Below are positions 27,424-36,554 of a DNA stretch of 64,000 nucleotides, in pieces. The notes under the pieces were generated by a model that was given only the letters and a program-made list of their open reading frames with translations, ran no database searches and had not been told where the DNA came from. Positions within the stretch are counted from its first letter, which is position 1; each line of letters opens with the position of its first letter. The stretch covers positions 4,402,001 to 4,466,000 of the forward strand of contig NZ_CP072852.1 of NCBI RefSeq assembly GCF_017948265.1. Reading direction: 5' to 3'. Both the position numbers and the translations under genes were made by a program. The DNA comes from Rhodoferax sp. PAMC 29310 (GTDB lineage: Bacteria; Pseudomonadota; Gammaproteobacteria; Burkholderiales; Burkholderiaceae_C).

Positions 27424-27807
27424 TTACTCCACCGGGCTGTCACTCCAATTCTTTGGGTCGGTCCCAGACATGGGCAGGCCGGAGGTCTTTTCGCGATGGT
27501 CGTGCAAGCGCCCGAGCGTGCTGTCCAGCAGATGCGCCAGCTTGTGCGCCGCGCCGTGTACTGCCTGCTCCAGCGTCGCGGCATGCTCAGTCACCGCCAC
27601 CGGTTGCCGACCTTCGAGACGGGCCTCCAGCATGCATCGCTGGTCGTGCTGTCCGCTCTTGCCGGCGTTCTCGTCACTCAGATGAACTTCGACCCGGGTG
27701 ATGTGTTCGTCAAAGCGCTCCAGCGCCTGCTCGACCGTGGCGCTCACCTGCGCGGCCAGGGCCTCGGTACCTTCGATGTTGACGTCGGTGTTGAGTTAAA
27801 TTTTCAT
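27424..27807 (-). pseudogene. Ribosome hibernation factor (HPF/RaiA-like) with stop at codon 4
   Basis: The ATG at 27805-27807 has a good AGGAG five bases upstream and begins ATG AAA ATT TAA (stop at 27796-27798), then continues in the same frame LNTDVNIEGTEALAAQV, VEQALERFDEHITRVEVHLS, CMLEARLEGRQPVAV, AAHKLAHLLDSTLGRLHDH. The family normally begins MKIQLNTD, so CAA to TAA at codon 4 would explain it. Hibernation factors bind the 30S subunit and inactivate ribosomes in stationary phase. An internal GTG start at 27747 could give a shortened protein lacking the first beta strand. A sequencing error cannot be excluded. Confidence 0.75.
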
Positions 27808-27886
27808 GGGAACTCCTGTGGGGTAGGGGACCAAGGCGGTGTGCGGTGCGGCACTACCGCCATGACAAAAAAGCAGTGGTGGCGGG

Positions 27887-29056
27887 TCAGTGACGAAAGC
27901 TCGCCGCCACGCCGGTGTTGCTGGGCATGTGTTCGCCCGGCAGGATATGGACCTGGCCACCCATCTTCTCGACCAGCGTGCCCAAGTCATCGAGCACGTC
28001 GCCCACGCTCGGGTTGTTGAGATCGGAAGGGTCTATGCGCCCGGTCGACCCGTCGATCCGGCCCGCCACCTGGCGCTCAGCCTCAAGCAGCAGCATCGCC
28101 ACACGGCCGGCCACTGCGGCATGGGCCACCGCCGACAGGTTCTCGCTGCCCAGCCCCTTGGCCGCGGCGGCCGCGTAAGCGTCGCTCCATGCGGCCTGCT
28201 GCGCCTGTTGCTGTGGTGCTGCCACGTCCCAGGCGCGTTGGCGCAAGGCGTCCTGCGTCAGCCCCATTGGGTCAACCATCAACCCGTTGGCCATCAGGAA
28301 TGGGTTATGGCTGACCTCGCGAAACAGGTGGTGGTGTTCGGGCAAGGCCGCCAGCATCAAGGGCAAGCCTGATGGGCTCGAATGATGTTCCAGCACGGCA
28401 CGGTCTACCGCACGGAAGAAGCGCTGTGCGTCGCTGTCGACCTCGTCTTTCTTGCCGCCTTGGCCGTGGTGCATGGCCATGTGGTCGCCACCGATGCCGC
28501 CATACGACGAGACGCTGCTGTGCGGCTCGGTGAGCTCGTTGCCGAGTGCCGCAGTCATCGTCTGCGGTACGTCGGGTGCTAGCGCCACGGCATCGAGCGC
28601 GTTGCGGTCCCCTTCAAAGAGCTGCACCTTGTGCAGGCTCAGCGCCAGCACCTGGTAGCGCCCGACCGACTGCAGCGACCTGCGCAGCGGCTTGGTGTGA
28701 AAGCTGTCGGCTGACACGGCCAGCTCGGGCACCGGGCTTTGCAGCAAAAACACGCGAAACAGGCCCGGTGCGCCCAGCACGGCCAAGCCGTCCTGCGTGT
28801 GGTTCCAGAAGTCGTGGTCTTGTGCCAGCGCTTCAAACGGTTCCACCAGGGACTGGACGGCACCAGCAGAGTGGCGCTGTCGCAATGAGGTCTCCAGTGC
28901 TTTCACCAGCTGGCGAAAGCGGATCGGGTCTTGCTGGTTGTCCGGATGGCGGCGGTGGGTCGGCTGGTAGAGCGACAGGCAGGGCCGCCCCTGGAACGAC
29001 GCCAGTTCAGTCAGGCCGTCAAGGGTGAGTGCGTCGGGGGTGTGTGTGGTCTTCAT
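27887..29056 (-). CDS. baeRF-domain protein (archaeo-eukaryotic release factor-like)
   Basis: 389 residues from the ATG at 29054-29056, with GAGGAAG upstream; the open frame before it has no ribosome site. The protein matches bacterial baeRF-family proteins: CLSLYQPTHRRHPDNQQDPI, LVEPFEALAQDHDFWNHTQDG, LAVLGAPGLFRVFLL, and the C-terminal VHILPGEHMPSNTGVAASFR. These are distant relatives of eRF1/pelota domains and are thought to act in translation or ribosome rescue; no activity is proven to my knowledge. It is encoded just upstream of the hibernation factor on the same strand, consistent with a shared ribosome-stress role. Confidence 0.82.
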   Translation of the reverse strand: MKTTHTPDALTLDGLTELASFQGRPCLSLYQPTHRRHPDNQQDPIRFRQLVKALETSLRQRHSAGAVQSLVEPFEALAQDHDFWNHTQDGLAVLGAPGLFRVFLLQSPVPELAVSADSFHTKPLRRSLQSVGRYQVLALSLHKVQLFEGDRNALDAVALAPDVPQTMTAALGNELTEPHSSVSSYGGIGGDHMAMHHGQGGKKDEVDSDAQRFFRAVDRAVLEHHSSPSGLPLMLAALPEHHHLFREVSHNPFLMANGLMVDPMGLTQDALRQRAWDVAAPQQQAQQAAWSDAYAAAAAKGLGSENLSAVAHAAVAGRVAMLLLEAERQVAGRIDGSTGRIDPSDLNNPSVGDVLDDLGTLVEKMGGQVHILPGEHMPSNTGVAASFRH

Positions 29057-29247
29057 GTGGCTTCCTCTTGTGATGTTTCGGACCGGGCAGGCGGGGCCGG
29101 GTTCGGCTCCACCTGGACGGGTTAAACCGATAGCGCACCGGCCATGTCGGCAGCGAAACGGGTATGTCACATGGTTCTTGACCAAGACGGCAACCAGCAA
29201 GTCGTCCTGGGCAAGTGTTCAGTCTGTCTGGCCTGAGTGAGCTCGTC

Positions 29248-29263
29248 TGTGCGGCAGCGCACA
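29248..29263. promoter_or_regulatory. Shared palindrome, site 2 (baeRF / nhaA gap)
   Basis: TGTGCGG-CA-GCGCACA in the divergent gap between the baeRF gene (start about 200 bp to the left) and nhaA (start about 122 bp to the right). It could control either or both. Confidence 0.65.
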
Positions 29264-29377
29264 GTGCAACAGGTTCAGATCGTGATAATCATTGAGTATG
29301 ACTCCCACACAGACAAATCTGCCGCCCCGTACACCGAGAATCCGGTGTGTGGACACGGTTCGCGGATTCCGCCGACC

Positions 29378-30745
29378 ATGAAGCCGGATGGGCTGGCGCG
29401 TGATGAAGAGTTGCTGGACCGGACGAAGGCCGAGCGCGCAGCGGACAGCGTGTCGAGGCCGTTCCAGCTGTTCGCACAGCGGCAAGCATCTGGCGCCACG
29501 GTGCTGCTGGGCTGCGCCATTTTGGCGCTCGCCTGGGCCAACTCGCCGTGGGCATGGGCTTACGAGCAGATGCAGGGCGTTCCACTCACCATTTCACTCG
29601 GCGAGCAGACGCTGCGGCTGGACCTTCGCCATTGGATCAACGACGGACTGATGGCGATCTTCTTTTTCAGCGTCGGGCTTGAGATCAAGCGCGAGTTCCT
29701 GGTCGGTGAATTAGCCGAAAGACGCAAGGCGATGCTGCCAATCGTGGCCGCGGTGGGCGGCATGGTGGTTCCGGCGTTGATCTATGCCGGCTTCAACTTC
29801 AATGGCGCCGGCGCCCAGGGCTGGGGCATTCCGATGGCGACCGACATCGCCTTTGCGCTCGGCGCGCTGGCCGTCCTAGGCTCTCGCATCCCCGAAGCGT
29901 TGAAGGTCTTCCTCGTGGCCCTGGCCATCGTCGACGACCTCGGCGCGCTGCTGGTCATTGCGATCTTCTATACGCCGTCGATCAATTGGCACGGCGTCGC
30001 CGTGATCGCCGTGATGCTGCTGGCGCTGTGGGAAGCCAACCGCATCGGTGCCCGCCGAGCTTGGATCTACCTGTTGCTCGGGTTGGGTCTGTGGGCTGGC
30101 TTCTTTCTGTCCGGACTTCACGCGACACTGGCCGGTGTGCTGACGGCACTTTTCGTGCCTGCGCGCGTGAAGATCGCGCCTGCCGCTTTGCCGAAGGTCA
30201 TTCGCCGCGGCGCCGACGACATCGAGGCCCAGGCCCTTGACAACGAGCCCGACGCGATGGACCCCGATCGTGTCGCCATCATTGGCGCGGTCGAGGGCAG
30301 CCTGGACGCCGCCACGGCACCGCTGCAGCAATTCGAGCGCGCGGTGCAGCCGTGGGTGACCTACGGCATCCTGCCGGTATTTGGTTTGTTCAATGCAGGT
30401 GTCGCGATCGACGCCGAGGTATTGCGCACGCTGCCAACCGCCGTACCGCTGGGCATCATGGTCGGGCTGGTGCTCGGCAAATCGCTTGGCATCGGATTGG
30501 CCAGCTGGTTGGCCGTGAAGACCGGGCTGGCAGAACTGCCCGAAGGCTCAACCTGGCAGCAACTGATCGGCACGGCCTTTCTGGCCGGTATCGGCTTCAC
30601 CATGGCGCTGTTCATCAGCGGCCTGGCGTTTGCCGGAACGAATTTCGAGCGCGAGGCCCAATTGGCCATTCTGATCGGTTCATTGCTGGCCGCTGTGATC
30701 GGTATCTCCGTTTTGCTGACGTCGAAGGCGACCGGCTCGAAGTGA
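29378..30745 (+). CDS. nhaA: Na+/H+ antiporter NhaA
   Basis: 455 residues from the ATG at 29378; the open frame upstream of it is not family-like. About eleven to twelve membrane segments. Signature elements: FFFSVGLEIKREFLVGEL, MATDIAFALGALAVLG, and ALAIVDDLGALLVIAIFY with the aspartate pair that binds and exchanges Na+ and H+, plus GIGFTMALFISGLAF near the end. It exports Na+ (or Li+) in exchange for protons for salt and pH homeostasis in the inner membrane. The 3' end overlaps a convergent DUF2254 gene by about 130 bp. The shared palindrome lies in its upstream region. Confidence 0.94.
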   Translation: MKPDGLARDEELLDRTKAERAADSVSRPFQLFAQRQASGATVLLGCAILALAWANSPWAWAYEQMQGVPLTISLGEQTLRLDLRHWINDGLMAIFFFSVGLEIKREFLVGELAERRKAMLPIVAAVGGMVVPALIYAGFNFNGAGAQGWGIPMATDIAFALGALAVLGSRIPEALKVFLVALAIVDDLGALLVIAIFYTPSINWHGVAVIAVMLLALWEANRIGARRAWIYLLLGLGLWAGFFLSGLHATLAGVLTALFVPARVKIAPAALPKVIRRGADDIEAQALDNEPDAMDPDRVAIIGAVEGSLDAATAPLQQFERAVQPWVTYGILPVFGLFNAGVAIDAEVLRTLPTAVPLGIMVGLVLGKSLGIGLASWLAVKTGLAELPEGSTWQQLIGTAFLAGIGFTMALFISGLAFAGTNFEREAQLAILIGSLLAAVIGISVLLTSKATGSK

Positions 30746-32120
30746 AGGGTTGACTGTGAGAGTCGTCGTGGAGTGAGCTGCGTGACCCACGCAGTGCCCC
30801 CGTCGCTGCCGTGAAACACGCCTCGACGGCGCGCAGATCGTCGGCTTCGGACACTGCTTCTCGCGCCCCTCTGGCGATCATGGCGGCGTGGCGCTGCAGG
30901 CAGGCCGCGTCCTGCCCGCGTTGAACGTGACCTGCGATCTGGGCGATGGCGTCGAGCATGCGGATCGCCACAGCGGGGTTGGGCCCAGCGCTTTGCCTGA
31001 TCTGGTTGAAGGCCAAGTCCACGATCCCTTCAAACGAAGATCCCGGCGCCACCAGACGCAGCCGCCCCTGAGGGTCGAATCGCAGGGGTGAGGGCATGTC
31101 GCGTCGGGCCAGGCGGCTCAAGGCCGATTCCAGCCGATCTATGCAGGTAATCGCCGTGAACGGGTCGTGGATGCCTGGGGACAGGGCCCGTACCGCAATC
31201 TCGACCAACTGGCGAAAAGGGTACTCGATGTCCTGGGTGGCGGTGCGCTGGTTGCCCAGCACGAAGGCGGCGTTCACCTTACCCACCAAGGCCTTCGTGA
31301 CACGGTCCCCGGGCCAGACCATCACCATCGACTGGCCCTTGACCAGATAGTGACCAGGCCGGCACTCCAACCTCAGCCGTAGATCGTCTTCGCTGGCCAA
31401 CTCCATCAGGGCGTCGAGGGTAATCATCTGGAGATAGCCGTCACCCGGGGCAACCACTGGACGGCACTCGCTCGAGAACGCGGCTGGCAGCGCGGCTTCA
31501 CGAGGAGGGATTGGCGCGCCTGAGGCCCCGGACGCCGGCTTGCCAATGCCAACGGAAAACAGCTTGTCGATCCCGTCATCGAGCTCATTGCCGACCCGGG
31601 CCACGACCTGATCCGCCTGGATCGAGACAGAGATGTGGTGGATGAAGTAGATCAGGACCCCAACGCTGACAATGGCCAGCAGCACGCCGATGCTGACGGA
31701 GATGTGAGGCACAAAAGCCCCCTCGTCGGCGCGCCGGATGGTACGCAGCACAAGCAGGCAGTACACGAATGTGGCCACGAAGGTGCCCAGCACCAATTGG
31801 TTGGCCGTGTCGCGCATGAAGTTGCCCAGCAGGCGCGGGCCCAACTGGGAGGACGCAAGCGATAGCGCGACCAGCGTCATCGAGAACACGGTCCCGGCGA
31901 TGGCAATCATCGACCCAGCGACGCTGCTCAGCAGCAAGCTTGCACCCTCAGCACCCCCTGAATAGCTCCAGCCCAGGCGGCGCATCCAGTCATCAGTGAC
32001 GGCCTTGTCGAGCTCCACGGCAGACAAGGCCAGTGCCACGGCCAGGCACGCCATAGCCGTTGGCACGAACCAGAAGCTGGATCGAAGTCGATCCCAGTAT
32101 TTCAGCAGCAGTGTTTTCAA
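30615..32120 (-). CDS. DUF2254 membrane protein
   Basis: 501 residues; ATG at 32118-32120. DUF2254 features are visible: N-terminal membrane helices (FWFVPTAMACLAVALALSAV; ASLLLSSVAGSMIAIAGTVFSMTLVALSLASSQLGPRLLGNFMRD), two more (VLGTFVATFVYCLLVL; VSIGVLLAIVSVGVLIYFIHHIS), then a soluble part with SPGIHDPFTAITCIDRLESAL. The function of the family is unknown. The last 45 or so residues (after SSLHDDSHSQ) are low-complexity, rich in Ser and Arg, and run antisense through nhaA, so the original stop was probably lost. Convergent with nhaA. Confidence 0.85.
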   Translation of the reverse strand: MKTLLLKYWDRLRSSFWFVPTAMACLAVALALSAVELDKAVTDDWMRRLGWSYSGGAEGASLLLSSVAGSMIAIAGTVFSMTLVALSLASSQLGPRLLGNFMRDTANQLVLGTFVATFVYCLLVLRTIRRADEGAFVPHISVSIGVLLAIVSVGVLIYFIHHISVSIQADQVVARVGNELDDGIDKLFSVGIGKPASGASGAPIPPREAALPAAFSSECRPVVAPGDGYLQMITLDALMELASEDDLRLRLECRPGHYLVKGQSMVMVWPGDRVTKALVGKVNAAFVLGNQRTATQDIEYPFRQLVEIAVRALSPGIHDPFTAITCIDRLESALSRLARRDMPSPLRFDPQGRLRLVAPGSSFEGIVDLAFNQIRQSAGPNPAVAIRMLDAIAQIAGHVQRGQDAACLQRHAAMIARGAREAVSEADDLRAVEACFTAATGALRGSRSSLHDDSHSQPFTSSRSPSTSAKRRYRSQRPAMNRSEWPIGPRARNSFRQTPGR

Positions 32121-32270
32121 AAAAACCTCCCTTTAACGCTTGAGTCCAGAACGAAGCGCCCATGCTAGAACTTAACGCAATCAGTAGATCCTGCACTCTC
32201 AGCCCCCGACACGCTGTTCACTACCGCTCGTTGGTGCCGACAACTGTCTTTCTTCGACTGCACTATCGGG

Positions 32271-33671
32271 TCAGGCTGCAAGTGGCTTGCGACGATCAAT
32301 GATGGTGGGCAACAACTCGGTCACCGTCGGGTGCACCGGCAGCGCCTCGCGCACTTGGCGCCAGCTACCCTTGCTGGCCATGACCAGTCCGATGGCCTGG
32401 ATCACCTCGTCGCCCGCCATTCCGAGCATCGTGGCGCCGAGAAAATGTCCGCTGTCCTCGTCAATTAGCAGCTTGATGACCCCGGTGGTTTCGCTCTCCT
32501 CCTTGGCGCGGCTCACGTCCTTCATGGCGTACACGGCCTGGCTGATGTGCCGACCATCCTCGGCCACCAGGCGCTTGGCATCGGCCTCGTACAGGCCCAC
32601 GTGAGCCAGGGGCGGATCGGTAAACATGGCGTAAATGCTTGTGCGCGCATCCGCGCTGCGCTGCCCGCCGTCGAGGTTCTCGGCCAGGATGTCGTGATCG
32701 TGGTAGCTGGTATGGGTGAATGCGCCGCGGTGATTGATGTCGCCCAGCGCCCAGATACCCGGCACGCCGGTCTCGAGCCGTTCGTTGGTGAGGAGATAAC
32801 CACGTTCGTTGGTCTGAAGGCCGACACTCTTCAACCCCAGATCGCCGGTGTTGGGCGATCGCCCCACGGCCACCAGCAGGTGGCTGCCTTCGATGATCCG
32901 ACCATCAGCCATCTCAACGCGGGTACCGCCTTCGGTCTTGCCCGGCAACACGCGCGCAATGTCCACGCCCATCTGCAGTTCGATGCCCTCAGCACGCAAC
33001 ATGTCGGCAATGGCAGCAGACACATCCTCGTCCTCGCGCGCGGTCAGCCGCGGCCCGATTTCGATGATGCTCACCTCGCTGCCCAGCCGCCGGAAAATCT
33101 GCCCCATCTCCAGGCTGATATAGCCGCCGCCGATGATCACGAGCTTGCGCGGCAACTCACGAAGTTTCAGCAGGCTATCGTTGTCAAGATAAGGGTTGTC
33201 CGCCAGCCCGGGAATGGGCGGCACGAAGGCCCGCGTGCCGGTGTTCAAAATGACCATGGGGGCTTGCAGCGTGCGCGAGCCCGCTTCCACGAGGAGGTCA
33301 TCGCCCGAGTGGCCCGCCAACCTGCCGTGCGCCTTGACGATGGTCAGCCCGTCCAATCCGCCCAGCCAGGACGCCAGGCCCGCACGCGATTCGTCCACGC
33401 GAGTTTGCATGCGCTGCATGGCCACTTCGAAGTTGACGTGGACCGTCCCAACTTCAACGCCGAACTCGGCCGCGCGCCGCGCGAGATACGCCACCCGGGC
33501 TGATTTGCGCAGGGTCTTGGTCGGCGTGCAGCCCCGGTTGACGCAAGTGCCGCCCAACTCGTGGGACTCCACCAGCGCCACCTTGCGGCCTTCTGTTGCC
33601 AGCTTGGCGGCCATGGAGGGGCCGGCTTGTCCGGCGCCGATGACGATGGCGTCAAACGATTCGGTCGCCAT
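32271..33671 (-). CDS. FAD-dependent pyridine nucleotide-disulfide oxidoreductase (mercuric reductase-like)
   Basis: 466 residues from the ATG at 33669-33671, preceded by AGGAGGT. N-terminal FAD motif VIGAGQAGPSMAA, redox pair in GTCVNRGCTPTK, NAD(P)-binding motif VIIGGGYISLEMGQIF, second FAD motif PGIWALGDI, and a dimer interface ending HPTVTELLPT. There is no N-terminal heavy-metal domain and no paired C-terminal cysteines as in true MerA, so mercury reduction is not supported; members of this group are annotated simply as FAD-containing oxidoreductases. A short upstream ORF ends in an overlapping TGATG at the start codon. Confidence 0.88.
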   Translation of the reverse strand: MATESFDAIVIGAGQAGPSMAAKLATEGRKVALVESHELGGTCVNRGCTPTKTLRKSARVAYLARRAAEFGVEVGTVHVNFEVAMQRMQTRVDESRAGLASWLGGLDGLTIVKAHGRLAGHSGDDLLVEAGSRTLQAPMVILNTGTRAFVPPIPGLADNPYLDNDSLLKLRELPRKLVIIGGGYISLEMGQIFRRLGSEVSIIEIGPRLTAREDEDVSAAIADMLRAEGIELQMGVDIARVLPGKTEGGTRVEMADGRIIEGSHLLVAVGRSPNTGDLGLKSVGLQTNERGYLLTNERLETGVPGIWALGDINHRGAFTHTSYHDHDILAENLDGGQRSADARTSIYAMFTDPPLAHVGLYEADAKRLVAEDGRHISQAVYAMKDVSRAKEESETTGVIKLLIDEDSGHFLGATMLGMAGDEVIQAIGLVMASKGSWRQVREALPVHPTVTELLPTIIDRRKPLAA

Positions 33672-33757
33672 CACGCCACCTCCTGCGCGCCGCGCCAAAA
33701 TGCCACTCGGTCATTGACCTGCTTGGTAACGACCGTGTTTTTCAAGATTGCCTTCAT
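33671..33757 (-). CDS. Putative 28-residue coupled leader ORF
   Basis: The ATG at 33755-33757 has a strong GAGGAG 7 bases before it. It encodes MKAILKNTVVTKQVNDRV and ends VAFWRGAQEVA at a TGA overlapping the ATG of the FAD oxidoreductase (TGATG). The arrangement suggests translational coupling or a tiny real protein. No family is recognised, so it may be an incidental ORF. Confidence 0.35.
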   Translation of the reverse strand: MKAILKNTVVTKQVNDRVAFWRGAQEVA

Positions 33758-33838
33758 CAAAATCTCCTCGTTGTGCTTTGGGCACGTTGCTGTCTCGAAC
33801 CGGTCCCCGCATTGCGGGAGCCGTGTTGTCATGAAATC

Positions 33839-36235
33839 TCACTTCAACTCGTAAGCCAAGACAGAATCGCCCGTCGTGGTACCGAACGAGCCATGGCCGC
33901 CCGCTGCGACGACCACCATTTGTTTGCCACCGATGCGGTAGGTCATGGGGGTCGCCTGGCCGCCTGCGGGCAGCCGACTTTGCCAGAGCTTGCGCCCCGT
34001 CGTCACGTCGTAGGCGCGCAGGTAATTGTCCAGCGTTCCGCTATAGAACACCACACCACCGGCCGTGATCAAGGGCCCGCCCAGGCTGGCCACGCCCATC
34101 GGGAAAGGAATGGGGAGCACGCTCGGCATCTGATCGCGCACGGTGCCGTGGCGGTGCATCCACGCGCGCTGACCGCTGCGAAGATCGACCCCGGCGATCG
34201 CACCCCAGGGCGGCGCTTGGCATGGCAGGCCGATGGGCGACAGGAACGGACTGATCTTGACCGCGTAGGCCGCACCGAGGTTCTCGTTCCAGTGCTCGCT
34301 GGCACCGGCGCTGACGACATTCGTCACGGCATTGGGGCGTGGAATCAACTGGAACGTGAAGGCCAGGAACGCCGGTGTGCCGACCATGATCTGGCGCACC
34401 GGATCGACCGCCACGCCGCCCCAGTTGAAGACCCCCAGATTGCCCGGATACACCAGCGTGCGCTGTGTCGATGGTGGCGTGTAGGGCCCGTCATACTCCA
34501 TTCTGCGCAACTCGATGCGGCAGATGAGCTGGTCCAGCGGTGTGGCGCCCCACATGTCCTTCCCGCTCAGGGCGGCTGGCATGAAGCTCAGCGACGAATG
34601 GGGTTGTGTCGGCGCCGCGAACTCGCCGGGCACCGTGCTGGCGGGGGCCGACAACTCGCGCACCGGCAGAATTGGCTTGCCGTTGCGGCGGTCCAGCACA
34701 TACAGGTCGCCTTGTTTGGTGGGCTGGACCACTGCGGGCACCAGCTTGCCGTCAATCGTCAAGTCAATCAATGACGGCTGCGACGGCACATCACGGTCCC
34801 AAAGGTCGTGGTGCACCGTTTGGAACAGCCAGCGCAGCTTCCCGGTCGCCACGTCGAGCGCGATGAGGGCACTGGAGAAGCGTTCGACCTCCGGACTGCG
34901 GCCCGCGCCCAGTTGGTCGGGCGAGCGGTTGCCCAGCCCGATGTAGACCAGCCCGAGCTGCGCATCGACGCTGGACGGTGCCCAGTTGTTCGGCGCACCA
35001 GCGGTATAGGTCTGGCCCGGCAACAGCGGCTCGGTATTGTTTGGTCGGCCTGGATCGAAGTTCCAAACCAACTTCCCGCTGTGCGCATCGAACGCCCGTA
35101 TCACACCGGACGGGTTGAGCACGGACGCGTTGTCGTTGATTGCGCCACCGACAATCACCACGCCGCCGGCCACCACGGGTGGCGAGGTCTGCATGTAGGA
35201 ACCAGCACGCAGGTTCGGCATACCCGTGTTGAGGTCGACCACGCCTTTGTCACCAAATTCGAGACAGGGCTTGCCGGTCAGCGCGTCCAGCGCAAACAGA
35301 CGCGCGTCGATGGTGGGCAAGAAGATGCGACGGGTACAAGTTGGCAGCTGAGCTGCGGCCGGCGCGCTGGCAGGCGCTTGCGATGCCCCGCCGGAGCTAT
35401 CGAAGTAGGCCACGCCGCGGCACGTCAGATGCTGGCTGCTGTGGCCCACTTCAATGTGCGGGTCGAAGCGCCAGCGCTCCTGCCCGGTGGCGGCGTCCAG
35501 GGCAATGGCGTGTTGCCGAACGCTGCACAAGTAAAGCAGATCGCCAACCTTCAACGGCGTGACCTCAAAAGTGCGTTCAACCGGGTCGCTCGGTCGCGGC
35601 GTCTCGCCGGTGTGGAAAGTCCACGCCAGATCCAATCGGCTCACGGTGTCGGGCGTGATGTCGGCCAGCGACGAGTAGCGCTGGCCTTGCCCAGTGCCGC
35701 CATAGGCCGGCCAGTCGTCGCCCGCGACGCGAGGGGCATCCGCGCGACCTTGCGCCGCAACCGCTGCGACAGGCGACTCTGGCAAGCTGCCCGCGACATC
35801 GAAGGGGTCGCGCGTGATCGAAATCGCCGTCAGGGAAACCACCAACAGCATGGCCCCTGCCAGCCAGCCGCGTGGACCGCGCCATGACGATCGCTCAGCC
35901 CGCCCCACAACGCCTGCTTCGCCCAGTGTCCGGTCGATCCAGGGGGCCAGCAGCCACAAGCCGACGACGGCGAGCAGCGCACCCCGGGGAATCAGCGCCC
36001 AGCGATCGAGCCCCACCTCCCACAGCGACCAGACTGCCATCGCTACCAGCAGCGTGGCATACACCCCTAGTGCCATGCGGCGACGGCGAACCAGCAAGGC
36101 GCCGCACACCGCCAAGGCCATGCCGGCGACGCCATACGCCCAGCTACCACCCAGCGCTGCCAGCCAGAGCCCCCCGGCACCAAGGGCGGCGCCGAGGAGG
36201 ATGAGGATCCATGCGGTGATCAATGTCAATACCAT
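33839..36235 (-). CDS. gcd: Membrane-bound PQQ-dependent dehydrogenase (glucose dehydrogenase type)
   Basis: 798 residues, the usual length of mGDH. Four to five N-terminal membrane helices (residues 1-135) precede a periplasmic eight-bladed PQQ propeller starting near DDWPAYGGTGQGQRYSSL and including LAWTFHTGETPRPSD, CRGVAYFDSS, QTSPPVVAGGVVIVGGAIND, VQPTKQGDLYVLDRR and GGVVFYSGTLDNYLRAYD. The enzyme oxidises glucose or related sugars or quinate in the periplasm and passes electrons to ubiquinone; the exact sugar is inferred only from the family. No pqq biosynthesis genes are in the window, so PQQ must come from elsewhere. It is preceded by about 300 bp of upstream region shared with the divergent PRC-barrel gene. 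Confidence 0.9.
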   Translation of the reverse strand: MVLTLITAWILILLGAALGAGGLWLAALGGSWAYGVAGMALAVCGALLVRRRRMALGVYATLLVAMAVWSLWEVGLDRWALIPRGALLAVVGLWLLAPWIDRTLGEAGVVGRAERSSWRGPRGWLAGAMLLVVSLTAISITRDPFDVAGSLPESPVAAVAAQGRADAPRVAGDDWPAYGGTGQGQRYSSLADITPDTVSRLDLAWTFHTGETPRPSDPVERTFEVTPLKVGDLLYLCSVRQHAIALDAATGQERWRFDPHIEVGHSSQHLTCRGVAYFDSSGGASQAPASAPAAAQLPTCTRRIFLPTIDARLFALDALTGKPCLEFGDKGVVDLNTGMPNLRAGSYMQTSPPVVAGGVVIVGGAINDNASVLNPSGVIRAFDAHSGKLVWNFDPGRPNNTEPLLPGQTYTAGAPNNWAPSSVDAQLGLVYIGLGNRSPDQLGAGRSPEVERFSSALIALDVATGKLRWLFQTVHHDLWDRDVPSQPSLIDLTIDGKLVPAVVQPTKQGDLYVLDRRNGKPILPVRELSAPASTVPGEFAAPTQPHSSLSFMPAALSGKDMWGATPLDQLICRIELRRMEYDGPYTPPSTQRTLVYPGNLGVFNWGGVAVDPVRQIMVGTPAFLAFTFQLIPRPNAVTNVVSAGASEHWNENLGAAYAVKISPFLSPIGLPCQAPPWGAIAGVDLRSGQRAWMHRHGTVRDQMPSVLPIPFPMGVASLGGPLITAGGVVFYSGTLDNYLRAYDVTTGRKLWQSRLPAGGQATPMTYRIGGKQMVVVAAGGHGSFGTTTGDSVLAYELK

Positions 36236-36554
36236 TTTGGGGTTCTCCTTGTTGGGCGAGGCCAGAAAAACCGGCGATGGAATCGGCTCGCCGGACCTGT
36301 GTTTGAAACAGTGCTGGCTGCCACGAGCAAGGCGTGGTGAGCAGCGCAGACTGCGGTTCGAGCGGTTCGAAGTTCCTCGCCGTTGAACTTTGACTGATCA
36401 ATCCGAGAAGGTCTGTTCGTTACCGCACAGACGCGCCCATTTGCACCCCCGTACCCTTGGACAAAGTGCTGCGGGAGATGCACCCTACTGTGCATCCGCT
36501 GCTCCTGTCCTTGTTGAGCGCGCTGCGTTCTAAACATTTGAAAGTGAGAACACC
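36236..36554. promoter_or_regulatory. Divergent gap gcd / PRC-barrel gene
   Basis: 319 bp between divergent starts. It holds the promoters of both genes; TTGACTGATCAA near 36389-36400 is a short palindrome-like stretch but lacks the spacing of an FNR box. No copy of the shared 16-bp motif was recognised here, only a half-site-like TGTGC near 36490. Confidence 0.35.

Noticed and set aside
27836..27858. A possible ninth copy of the palindrome upstream of the hibernation factor
   Set aside because: TGTGCGG-TG is followed by CGGCACT, which breaks the right arm; too degenerate to count.
36389..36400. TTGACTGATCAA as an FNR box before the PRC-barrel gene
   Set aside because: The half-sites are two, not four, bases apart.
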